From positions 248,001-312,000 of the forward strand of contig DF236968.1 in assembly GCA_000708835.1 (NCBI GenBank): DNA of 64,000 nt, in the 5' to 3' direction. The stretch comes from Klebsormidium nitens (taxonomy: Eukaryota; Streptophyta; Klebsormidiophyceae; Klebsormidiales; Klebsormidiaceae). The translations under genes and the position numbers were made by a program. Below are positions 31,801-42,281 of this stretch, in pieces (the first letter of the stretch is position 1; each line of letters opens with the position of its first letter). The notes beneath the pieces were generated by a model. The model searched no databases. It saw only the letters and a list, made by a program, of their open reading frames with translations, and had not been told where the DNA came from.

Positions 31801-34536
31801 GCTCTTCAACCTGCGCATGAGCCAAGCCGAGGTCAACGTGCCGCTGCAGAACGCGATCCAGGCGTTCCTCATCTGCATAGAGGTGAGGGGTTCGCTTTTG
31901 TGGGCCCTGAAATTTAGGAGGTCCTGGGAGGGGGGTAAGGCTGCTGCTGAATGTGATCAAGACCTTTCTCATGTCAACATACGTGAAGAATGTAGCTTCT
32001 GGTATACATGGAAGGATCGTCGCACGCTTCCAAAGTTGGCTCGATATCGAACCCCCTTTTAACCTGCTCCTTTCAGATATGTGTCGCCTCGGTGGCCCAA
32101 CTGTCTGTCTCCCCCGCCTTGCCATATTCACGCATGACGTTGTTGCGGAGGCAACTTGAGAGCCGCTCCTCACCAAACGTTTCGACGTACGATACCGCTT
32201 CGGCTCAAAACCCGCTTGAAACGTCTTAAAATTACTATCTTACAGATGTGCGTCGCCTCGGTTGCCCACCTCTACGTTTCCCCGGCCACGCCGTGACAGC
32301 GCATGAGCACATGGCCCTCACGTTCTAAGCGACATTTGTCACCATATCTATTGCCGACATTTTCAATTGAGCGAGCTGATTCCCGCTTGAACACTACTCA
32401 TCTTTTGTTCAGGTGTGCGTCGCCTCGGTGGCCCACCTGTACGTCTTCCCCGCCACGCCGTACCAGCGCATGAGCATCATCGCGGACGCATCCCGAGTGA
32501 CGTTCCTCACTAAAGTAGGCGCCCAATTGAAAACTCGGGGTTTAAGAAACCCTGCGTGATATCCAGATATACCATGCGAACTTAGAGAAAGCATTCTTTC
32601 TGCAGATGTGCGTCGCCTCGGTGGCCCATCTATACGTTTTCCCGGCCACGCCGTACCAGCGCATGAGCATCATCGCGGACGCGTCTCAGGTGACGCTCCT
32701 CACCGACGTCGCGGCCGGGGACGCGCCCCCGTCGCCCACCGAGGTCATGGAGAGCGAGCGGCCGCCGTACATCCCCACAGAAAAGTCGGTGACGCTCTTC
32801 CACGAGAGCATGCAGGACGCGTTGGTCGGGGCTAACCGGCAGGTGGGTTCCGGGGTTTCGGGTTTTTGGAGTCTTGGAAACTTCCGAGAGGATAATGTAT
32901 CAAGGTTTGGGTACGATTGCAATCAGTTCATGGGGGGCGACCGTCCGCCGTACACCTCCGCCAAGAAGTCGGTGCCGCGTTTTCATGAGAGCAAGACGCA
33001 TTGTTGAAGGCTAATCGGCAGGTGAGGTTGGAGATCAGCAAATGATAAGGGTTTGGGGTATCTTGAAGTGGAGTTCCAAGGTTTGGGTTCCGTTTGAGGT
33101 CACGGCGACCGAGCGGCCGCCACATACTCCCGCTGGAGAGCTTGTGACATTCCTCCACAGGAGCTAACAAGATTGCCTTGGTGGGGGCTAACCGGCAGGT
33201 GGCTTGCAGACTGTCGGTGTTAGAGCTCTTGTGTATACGTTGTTGAAGCTGTGGAGAATCTTAATCAACTGGGGTGCGGCTTCTGAACCTGGCTTTGGGT
33301 AGGGAACGGTTGTACGTTCTCGCAGAGGGTGTCGTGACGTGTGCCGGAAGAGATTGTAAGGATGCCTCGTGGAGGAGGCATACGGCAGGTCCGCTTCCTC
33401 CTTTTTAGCCTATTAAAAGCCAGCCTCCCCCGAAATTTTCAGTTTCGAAATCTCAAGGTCTGGCCACGATTGTCGAGGTCATGAGGATCACGAGCAATCG
33501 AGACGTGCACGTAGAAGCTGACTGGCGGCCAGGAACGGCTACCTTTCGAGGTCGAAAGGGTTGACATTGGGTCCTTACTTTCTGTATTGCGGCGCACCAA
33601 ACCGCCCCTCCTATCCCTCTCGACAAGATGCAATTCGCTTCGACTGGTACGTGCTTCTGATAGACCGTTTAGCTTCCGGGGCTTTGCTGATACCGCCTTC
33701 TACGATCAATCGTGATGTCAATGAGCAGTAAACTTTGCACCCCATCTCACCTGAGACTCGAGTGGTCTCATTCTCTGCTAATTCGGTTATGCTCATCGCT
33801 GCAGGTGGTTGAGGACGTAACCACGACGGTCGCCCAGGTTGTGGAGCCCATTGAGCAGTTCAATGCGGTGGTTAGGGTAAGCTCTACTACTCTTCAGTCT
33901 TATCGTTCAATCTACTGCACCTTGTCGGTCCCATCAGTCGGCGTACAGTTTCGCTTCAGCTAGATCCAACATGTCATCTCAAATTCCTAAGCTCGCCAAG
34001 TCTGTCCGGAATTGCGTGGTGCTCTCTGGACAACAAGACTGGGGAAAGCGCCCCCAGTCCGGCACCATGGGAGTTGGCATAGAGGCCAGCGTTTGAGCCT
34101 TAGCCGCCAAATGAAACCGGTCTATTTTCTCGTTGTAAGCACAAGGTTTCACCAGGGCACTAGTATCGCTTCGCAAGCAAAAGCTCCTCATCAAAGCACC
34201 ACCTTCTCGTCGGAAGCACGAGGGGTCGATTATTAGGCCCACGCTCACTGCGTTGCCGGTCTTTCGTGCCTGCAGGATACGTTGGACGTGTTTGGCAGGT
34301 GGGGCCCGAAGCGAACGGACGGGGTGCGGGACGACTCGTGGCTGTCGGGGCCTGCCGGCGAGGATCCGGAAAAACGGCACTATGGTAAAGGTAGTCAGAG
34401 CGACGGGGGTCGAACCCACGGGAAAACGAAAAGCTACGGGTCGATTCAGACCGTTGATCCCCACATAGACGGGCAGATTTGGCAGAGCCCCGGCTTGAGC
34501 AAGTTGAAGATGCCCAAGAGAAAGGGACCCTCGTAG
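28819..34536 (+). CDS. LAZ1: LAZ1-like seven-TM protein (DUF300 / OST-alpha family)
   Basis: Exons 28819-28944, 29204-29260, 29744-29852, 30606-30826, 31160-31248, 31627-31882, 32606-32842, 33805-33876, 34276-34536; 475 aa, normal for LAZ1. Seven hydrophobic segments lie near residues 14-34, 45-63, 75-97, 172-192, 203-224, 237-262 and 278-300. Family landmarks: YSIDSWITL, RDCYEAYTIYAFGSFLIECMG, LYCLLQFY, KAVIFVTWWQG, then VASVAHLYVFPATPY. Plant LAZ1 proteins sit in the tonoplast, keep vacuoles intact and were found through hypersensitive cell death; animal relatives (TMEM184, OST-alpha) are organic solute transporters. The seventh exon, coding the end of TM7, is chosen because only this copy continues into the family's cytosolic region (ERPPYIPTEKSVTLFHES). 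Three earlier acceptor-bearing copies and three later donor-bearing copies surround it. The 3' exon codes a polar tail. Confidence 0.92.
29278..29315 (+). repeat. Polypyrimidine CTTC repeat
   Basis: A short (CTTC/CTTCC)n tract in the second intron of the LAZ1-like gene. Confidence 0.7.
32020..32605 (+). repeat. Three 5'-edge echoes of the LAZ1 TM7 exon
   Basis: Exon-like starts with intact CAG acceptors and pyrimidine tracts lie at 32077, 32246 and 32413, before the real one at 32606 (steps 169, 167, 193). Copy 1 is diverged (ICVASVAQLSVSPALPY). Copy 2 has a TGA where the real exon has Tyr. Copy 3 (32413-32514) is open, nearly identical to the start of the real exon, and ends at a GTAGGC donor after 102 nt, so it is an in-frame cassette. 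Confidence 0.93.
32413..32514 (+). other. Candidate alternative exon of the LAZ1-like gene
   Basis: Phase 0 acceptor, 34 open codons (starting VCVASVAHLYVFPATPYQRM), and a GTAGGC donor. Inclusion between the sixth and seventh coding exons would keep frame and duplicate the end of TM7 plus the following loop. Whether it is spliced in is not known. Confidence 0.45.
32926..33395 (+). repeat. Three 3'-edge echoes of the LAZ1 TM7 exon
   Basis: Degenerate copies of the exon end (ERPPYIP...ANRQ) with donor follow the real donor at 32843. Equivalent donors lie at 33022, 33199 and 33389 (steps 179, 177, 190). The first copy has a stop in the exon-like part but a GTGAGG donor that is closer to consensus than the real GTGGGT. 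The third is the most decayed. Confidence 0.9.
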
Positions 34537-35361
34537 CTTTGGCACCGCAGTTCGCAACACTTGCCTGCCGATCACGTGTAAGGTTTGTGAGGTGCTATTG
34601 CTCGCGTGTAGGTTTTCTCGGAGCTAGAGATCATGCAAGCTTTTGGAGCGCATGCTCTGAACATGTATATCTAGATTTTAGACAGTGTGCATATGGAAAG
34701 CCTTATTAATGTGCTATGATTTGGCAGGCTCCACCAGGCCGGTTTGATGAAGTGACCTAGACGATGAACCGTAAGTTACCATGAACCATCAGGCCTGTTT
34801 GTGCTCTGAATTACACATGTTTGCAATTGCCGGTGTTCGAATGGGTACATGGCTGCAGACCGCGCATGTGTCACGAGGGCTCATAGAGATGCAGGCTGTC
34901 GGACTCGTTACTGAGATTTTCGATCCCATGCAAGCTGCTCATGCGCAACGTACAAGTTGCATGTGACAACTTGAAATCACCTATAGTTGCGCAGACGTGG
35001 CACAGCTGGCATGTCGTATGATGTTAATACTATGTACAACATTTGATGTCGGAAAGGCAGTTCGACTAAAGTTCCGTCATGCTCAAATCCAGCCATGAAG
35101 AACCGTCCAGAACGGGTTGCCCTATTTGGTGAAATTCGGCCCAGACTAGGATACATTCCGGCCATAGGGGTCGACATGCATCAACTCTTACCAAGGGCCA
35201 ATTGGAAAACGTAAACAAGAGGACGACGATAGACACTGTGTAGGAAACACGCTGAGCGCGTTTATGGGTGTTGGTATCAAAGTAATTGTACAAACATGCT
35301 TCCTGCATGGAGCCCGAAGTGTCCCCTAGCCTCGTCGACAAAAGTCTTGGTTTGGGTGGGT
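34537..35361. other. Convergent intergenic region
   Basis: Separates the 3' ends of the LAZ1-like (+) and RPL30 (-) genes. No further gene or notable structure was found. Confidence 0.5.
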
Positions 35362-38336
35362 TTACTCTGAAGGCATCGTCTTGATGATGTCAGAATCACC
35401 TGCAGCAGACCAAGCGCAAGAGGTCAGGAAAGAGAAAACAGCAAACTCCTACCGGTTTCTTTACAGTTGACCAAACTGGTGCCCTGTTGACTACACGGGT
35501 TGAGGCCTCCACCGAACCATACCAAGTTCGCATAAACTAATTTTCCAACAGCTGACAAGTCCCGATAGAGTCCTTCCTACTGACTGAGTGTATCAAACTT
35601 TTTCAGCAAACCAAAGAAGGACCAAAGAACCTCATGTCAATGTTTCGAGAGCGACTTTTCAGGCTCTGCCTGCGACCAAACGCTGCTACCCATTGCTTCC
35701 TGACTACTCATTGCTGGGGCTCTCAGAGTAGCTCAACACAAGCCTTGCGCGTCTCGCACAACACCAAGCAATTGACAGGACACCAGCTGCCTTACGTGCT
35801 GCCCACAGCAAGTAGCCGCTTCGAATCAGGCTTTCGTCTATGACTGAAACTACTTGACACAACCAAGCCACCAAAAAATCCGACATTCGTCAAACAACTT
35901 GACGCTAAAGATCATCCACAGAGAATCTACACTGCCAGTCCCCAAAGCCCAAGTTTGACAAGGGACTCTACAGGAAGCGGTATCTCACCAGGGTCCGTGA
36001 TGCTCAACGTGCCTACCCGGAAGTACTTTCCGCACGCCGTCCCAAGGTCAACGTTGTCTGCACATGGCAAAGGATACTTAATCGAATCTTGCAATTGCCT
36101 GGCTTGGATGGTGAAAAGCCTATTTTGACGGTTTGAATCGATGCGAGAGAAGACACTTCGACTTCGCTGATTGACTGAAAGGTGATGCCAAAGCAAGTCA
36201 GCGAATACCCTACTCAGCAGGGTGCTTCTTAGGACCCAACGTGAAGTGGTATTCAGTATTTGAGGAACTTTTAGCGAAGGTGCAATCGCAGCCAGCTTCA
36301 CCCAGCGCGGTCAACGTCAAGCCGCCTGCCTTGATGATTTTGATAGCTCGACTCAGTCTGAATCAATACAGCTGTCAAACACAGACCCCCCAGATGCTCG
36401 AACTCAAAACAAGATGGCACATCCAGAGACGACGCCCCCTAACAGACGCCATGCTCTTTCGAGAGTACAATCATCTGTTTCTACAGGCTGAACCAACGAC
36501 TTGGTTTAGATGTCAGTCTGGTTGGGGAATGTTTCAACGTCTAGCCCCCAGCCTTTGCTTGATGATCCCCATTGCTTCAGGCAGACTCTCTTGTTCGCTT
36601 GATCTTGGGCAGACCGGTTACAGCACAGGAATAGCGGAAGCCTGAACTTTCCAATCCCACAACAATGCAGATCCAGAATCCTAGCAGTCAACAGCCATTT
36701 GCCGAAAGGTCCTTCGGAATTCCATGGACAAAAAGTTCTTGAGAAAAAGGGCTAGCGTGTGTCTGCTCACTTCCGCTGTAGTGGTGCACGCCGGTCTTTG
36801 AAAGCATGGCATAGTACTCGATCTCGGACTTTCGGAGGGGGGGAGTGTTGTTGGAGATGATCACCAGCTTGGCTGCGTAAAAGAAAGACGGCAATCATTC
36901 TAGTTCCCAGACTTGTGCTTGCAGTCATGCCAACACCAAAGAGAGCCGTGTGAGTTTTAACCTTTCACAGAAAATCTTCCGCTTTTCCGAGTTAAAACGC
37001 GCGGTGCTCAGACCGATCATTGGGGGGCTCCGTGTCGCTACCTTGAAGGAATCTGCTTTTGATTTTTTCAAAGCATCTGGGCAGATTTTCTGGAAGCGGG
37101 AATGAAAATCCTACTTGATGTCACTCTATCTTGTAAGCTGATAAATAACGTGTGCCCGTCTGATGCCAACTGTGTTGCTGGCTTTAACGTGTACTGAGCT
37201 ACGTTCGCGCACTGACATCCAGTCAACTGGTTTAAACCGGCCTACTGCCTAAAAGCTGATTGTTTCTCCAGTGGCTTTCCAGCGAATGCGACACGAAGGC
37301 AGCGAGCACCCAACTTCTAGAACTGCTTTCCGTTGCTAACTCTGATTCTAGAGCAAGCCGTAATTGTCTGCATCTAGAGAGCAACGTACGCCTCAAACGG
37401 ACCCGCTATTGAGAAGCCCTAATGCCTACTCGGACTTTCGCTGCTGTACTCTGCATGTGTGGTCAACTTCGCAGTAGCGACTTTTAGCCGACCCCTCCGC
37501 AGCAGCGGGGGGCGTGCTTCAGGACAAAGTTCTGCCACCCTACTTGGAAGTGCTGACATCATTCAGCCCCTCGCCCACTGCAGGCTCGATGATGCGACCT
37601 AAGCCCCCTAGCTTTGCCATCGATTCGTTGCACTAGCCCCTGCCTCGAATCCTAGTGAGCTCAGAGTCAAGGTCGATTACAAAAGATGCCAGGAGGGTCC
37701 CGGCGTCGCTGCCAACAGTCTCTTTCTGCGATCTGGCCGGCAGCCCTGATTTACTACGTTCACTACCAGTGCTTGCGACAACTTTCTCCCCCAGTCTGGT
37801 TCTCAAAGTCCCTGCTTCAAGGGTGCATACGACGCCAGCTGCCATGCGGCCCCCGCAGCAGCATCCTAGGGCAGGCTCCTCATGGTCAAGCGGTAACGGT
37901 TTTGAAACCATGCCGACCGACGCGCTATCCCATCTAGTTGCAAATGCATGCTGCAGGCCCCAGGTCCTCACCTTTACCGCCCCGCAGCGACTTGAGCACG
38001 GTCTTGTACCCAAGGGTGTACTTGCCACTCTTCATTACCAGGGCGAGCCTGTTGTTGATGCTCTCCTGGGCCTTCTTCTGCAGAAAGAATAATCACGGAC
38101 CGCAAATCAGGACCTCCGGCAACTCTGTATGAGTTGAAATGCAGCCAACTCAGCCCCAGCATGCCTAAGGTGCTGATTTCCGACTCTCCCAACCAGGCAA
38201 CAAATCCAGAGCCGAAAAGTAGTAACTGATCGATTGTAGTGGAATCAGTGCAAGGGGTAATCTTGGCAGCAAGGCTGTCCTCCAAAAAGAGTTAGCGGAA
38301 GGAAAAGTGACTTACGGTCTTCTTGACGGGCGGCAT
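35362..38336 (-). CDS. RPL30: 60S ribosomal protein L30 (eL30)
   Basis: Minus-strand exons 38336-38316 (MPPVKKT only), 38077-37972, 36872-36771, 36057-35989, 35399-35362; 111 aa, the normal length. Sequence blocks [68 protein letters not shown] and [14 protein letters not shown] cover the whole L7Ae/L30e-type fold. It is a structural component of the large ribosomal subunit; in yeast it also binds its own transcript. The introns (up to about 1.1 kb) are much longer than the exons. No snoRNA with clear C and D boxes was recognised in them. Its start faces that of gluconokinase across 892 bp. Confidence 0.97.
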
Positions 38337-39228
38337 CTTGACGAGAGGCCCTGCGCAAAAGCGACAAGCTGGACTTAGGGCCACGAAAACTCAGCCAAAC
38401 TCTAAAACAGTCAGACAGTATTTCCAGAAACCTGAGACGTGAAGGCACCACAGATTTTGATGATATCAGAAAGGAAGGAGGAAAGCCAAAATGTCAGCGA
38501 GGGCATCTGTCGGCCCCATGCCACTTGCTTCCAGACTGCAGATAGCTCAATCCGCCGGCCTTCCCAGGCACGCCTTCGTTTGATGAGCAAAATCTAGCTC
38601 TTGCAAAACGATTCAATAGTATCTGCCCTCGAACGCTTTCAAACGCTGCCTTCGTAGGGGCCCTCCATGCTTCTCACCTAGCCAGAAGCGCCCGCACAAG
38701 GTGCTGTTCAGAGAAGGTGCGCGACGAAAGAGGAAGGGGCAGGCTACAGCGGATGGGATTTCAGCGTGCTTCGATAACTTCCGTCGAATATATTACGGAG
38801 ATTATATGTAATCCTGCTCTGAGCTGATAATGTTCGACACCGAAAACTGAGGTTGAACCTCCAAAATGCACCAGTTGAGAAAGCTGCACTTCTCGTCTTG
38901 TCAAAGAACGGACACTGGCATGCGCAGGGAATGCGAAGAGAAAACGCTGGCAGCAAAGGGGAGAAGAGCGCCACTTTTGAGGGGGGACATGCAGATTGTT
39001 TGTTGGCACATGCTCGCACAGTTGTGAGCTGCTGATCCCCCTATGCAGCGCCTCTATCAGGAGGATCCGAGTCTCGGGGCGCCTGACTTCAACAAAGGAG
39101 CTGAAGTGTTCCACTGGCGTCAAGTCCTCCGCTCTTGCGTCACTTTGAGGCTTCTGTAACAGCTTCTAAGGTCTCAAATTGGAACAGCCAGACGTTTCGA
39201 GCATTGCTCTGCTTGGATCTCTTCGACC
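38337..39228. promoter_or_regulatory. Divergent intergenic region (RPL30 / gluconokinase)
   Basis: 892 bp between start codons that point apart; it must hold both promoters. No clear TATA box or named element was seen. Confidence 0.5.
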
Positions 39229-41301
39229 ATGGAGAATGAAGACTCTGGTTCCAGCCCTCCGTCAACCACTGGACGAGTTGCAGTTGGTATGGTATTCTCC
39301 CTTCCTCTTGCACGAAGTTGCATTCTCAAACGTTCTCTTGCAGTGCTCAAATCAAGCTTGAATTGCACACCACCTCTCACTACTTTGATATTATTGTGTG
39401 CAGCTCACAGGAACCCAAGTAGGCTGGTCATCATGAAAGCTCAATTTCAAGCTCGCATCAATCTGCATATGCCGCGCAGGGTGCTTCTTGAAGAAGGCCT
39501 TGTCGAGGAAAGATTCTCCCAGCTCGATCAGTATTGTTCAAAATCAGCAAGTGAAGTTCAATTCTGTCTTATGTGTTGTGGAAAGCTGATCAAACACAGT
39601 AGCTTTCGTGTCTTGATATATCATCTGATGGGTTCGCTGTGGGCCCCGCAGTTCCAACAGCGGTCATATGCATGGGCGTTTCAGGGGCAGGCAAAACGTG
39701 AGTCTCTAACTCTTCACTCCATTGTTGACTGCTGGCGTTGAGTGTTGCTGTCTATCGTGGAAGGTACATATCAGGAGTATGTTTCAGTATCCCAAAACCA
39801 TCCTCAGCTCGGTGTCATCAATTCTTCAAAAGTGTGAGCTCCACAGTGGTGCATTTGACTGTGTGACCAACAGATTGCCTTCGCAACAATGACTGAGGTG
39901 CGTGTTTCATAGCTCTGGTTGGCACCGGCCTTGGAAGTTGTTTTCTGCCACTTCCCATTGACTTCCTTGACACTTGCTCACAAACATTTTGAAGTTGCCC
40001 CCAGTGACTCGCCAAAAGCGACGTGTGGTGCCCTTGTATTGTCAAGTTGTATTGTCAAGTCGTTTTCCAAAGGCGAAGCGCGCCTGCATTACAGGACCGT
40101 TGGGAAAGTTCTAGCGGAGATGTTGAAATGCGAGTTTCTGGATGCTGACGACTTCCACTCCCTACAAAACAAAGGTAGGCTGCCGCTTTGCGGAAGGGGA
40201 GGCTGGTGAACCTTCTCACAGATCCTGCTTGTCCTCTTTGTGCCTGCTTTTCTTTGAAAGCAGAGAACTGAGCTTTTGTCAAGCAGCAGATGATGCATGC
40301 TGAATACTCTTACTGAAAAGAGCACGGTAATAAGGACCGCAAACACTCTTCGATTGTGTCTTCCGTCTTGTTCAAATCACGTTTTGACAAGAGGATACAT
40401 TCTCTTTCGTTAGCTCAAAGCCTTTGCCAGCTGACCTGTTTGACGTTGCTTTCCAGATTTGGTTCAACGAGCCTGATTCATTGGTTTTTGACTTCGAAGG
40501 TTTGTGCAGCTTCAGTCAGGGCTGTCTAACTTCCGTACTTCTCTCTTCTGCACATGTCTTTGAGAACGTGCTTCCTTGCCCGGTGGACAGAACGGAGGAT
40601 AGGACCCTTGTCACCACTCTGTGCAAGCACTTGTCTCTGGCTGTCACAAACTCCGCGAGCTTCCTTGTTTTGAGGAAAGAAACCTTTTGAGAACTCACGA
40701 TACTTCTGATTCTTTATCTGCAGACAAGATGCGAAGGGGGATCCCTTTGATCGACGAGGACCGTGCCCCATGGCTCGAAACCCTGAGGCAACTTTTACGT
40801 GAGCGGTTGGTCGAGGGTAAAAACGTCGTACTGGCATGTTCGGCTCTGAAGCCTGAGTACAGAACTATACTGAGGGCGGCAGCGTCAGATTTTGGGCACG
40901 AGCAAGCGCAGGCAGTGGGGGCTTCTCTTGATGATGACTCTGCTTACGTAGACGGGATCGCAAAGGCCGCTTGTCGGGGATCCAGCCTGGAGAACGGCCA
41001 GGGTTTTAAAGAAGATAGGAGTTCTGATTGCGAGGATCCTGAGTTCGGGGAAGTAAAAGAAGCAGACCGTCGAGCTCTTCCGAGGGTTGTGTTCGTTCAT
41101 TTGAAAGCAGACGCGAAAGTGTTGGCAGCTAGACTGAAGGCTCGAGAAAAGGCGGGGACGCACTATATGCCAGCCTCTCTCCTCGAATCACAGATGCAGG
41201 CCTTGCAAATTTATGATGGGGAGGCTGGGATTATGACGGAAGATGCTGAGTTGACTCCCAACATTCTTGCAAGACAGGTACTTAAGAATTGCAAGCTTTG
41301 A
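39229..41301 (+). CDS. Gluconokinase (GntK family)
   Basis: Exons 39229-39286, 39652-39697, 40095-40174, 40724-41301; 253 aa. It phosphorylates D-gluconate to 6-phosphogluconate with ATP, feeding the pentose phosphate pathway. The P-loop GVSGAGKTT (residues 28-36) is split by an intron. Then come FLDADDFHS, the substrate-loop block MRRGIPLIDEDRAPWL, LACSALKPEYR, a lid-like HYMPASLLESQ, and a C-terminal helix. Relative to the roughly 170-190 aa usual in the family, about 50 extra acidic and polar residues lie between ALKPEYRTILRAAASDFG and RVVFVHLKA, all within one exon so not an intron-calling artefact. The short N-terminal extension shows no clear transit peptide, so the enzyme is probably cytosolic (inference). 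Confidence 0.92.
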
Positions 41302-42281
41302 CAGGTCAAAAGCCGGGCCCACAGCACGTGTGGCGGCTCGCCCATGTATGCATGCATGAGGAGAGTCTTCTGCTGAGTCTTTATCAATTCATTACATCGC
41401 TGCATATATCCTGTGGGTCGAAATCAATGAATCGTGGTCAGTGAACTTAGCGTACATACATGCACGTCGGAAGGAATTGTTAAGGAATTTGCCGCGCGAA
41501 TGCATGTGTGTGTCTTTTGTAACCGGCCGCGTTTAGGAGGAAATTGGCATATGCATGATGGATGGGATCTGCTGCTGGCACTGCATGAGTATTCAATGGC
41601 TGGCAAGCTATATAGCTCCACGATCTGCGCATGCCAGGATTGCGAGCCTTGTCATTACCTGATATGTTAGCAAGTAAGTGTTGGATCTCCTCGCGGGGGC
41701 CCGGTAATTGAATGTCAATTTGTGTCGATCATGCATATATGACATGCTGCACATTGTTATATGACTGTAGTGTATACCGTACATGCATGCATGGGCGGCA
41801 GGCTAGCTACCGTACCGTACGGTACTTTATACGCGCACAGCTGGCGGCCATGCGAAGCTGTTACCAAAAGTAGACCAACCCATTCACTGGAACATTATAT
41901 ATACAGAATATGAGGTCTATATAAAGGACATCCGTCCCAAGCCTGTATAAATGATTGCCTCTAATCCAAAGAACACAATGAGATCAGCTGGAGGAGAAAT
42001 CCGTGCTGGCCCCATATTGTCTAACTTTTGAAGCAACCTCGATTGTGGCCTGTACTAAGATGCGCCCCGCATCATAGTCAAGCAGTTACACTTTGCGGGC
42101 ATGAGGCATGTGAATTTCATCAATGGAAGCTGCCAGCGGCTGTCTCCAACTTTGAACGTGTCTCCAAGGCGAGTTCTTTGTAGCTACATTGGTCTCTCAT
42201 TGCGGCACGCCCATACCTTGTCCTGGTTGGCTACGTGGTCTGAATCCCTATTGGTCCAACAAAAGCCCGCGCAACACCCAC
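41302..42281. other. Convergent intergenic region with RY motifs and TATA-like boxes
   Basis: Between the 3' ends of gluconokinase (+) and beta-adaptin (-). It has several CATGCATG-type (RY) motifs (41351-41358, 41730-41736, 41782-41793), a CGTAC-rich palindromic stretch (41807-41825) and two TATA-like boxes (41894-41903, 41916-41927). No convincing ORF follows; the first ATG downstream opens only 17 codons. An unannotated transcript is possible but unsupported. Confidence 0.45.

Noticed and set aside
32246-32330. Second LAZ1 exon-like copy as a real exon
   Set aside because: It contains a TGA in place of a conserved Tyr codon, so inclusion would truncate the protein.
34400-34430. GGGGTCGAACCC, resembling a tRNA B box
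   Set aside because: It falls inside the last LAZ1-like coding exon and there is no A box upstream.
37887-37930. tRNA-like stretch (GGTCAAGCGGTA followed by a possible anticodon stem)
   Set aside because: No matching acceptor stem and no T-arm GGTTCGAATCC equivalent at the right distance. It lies in an RPL30 intron.
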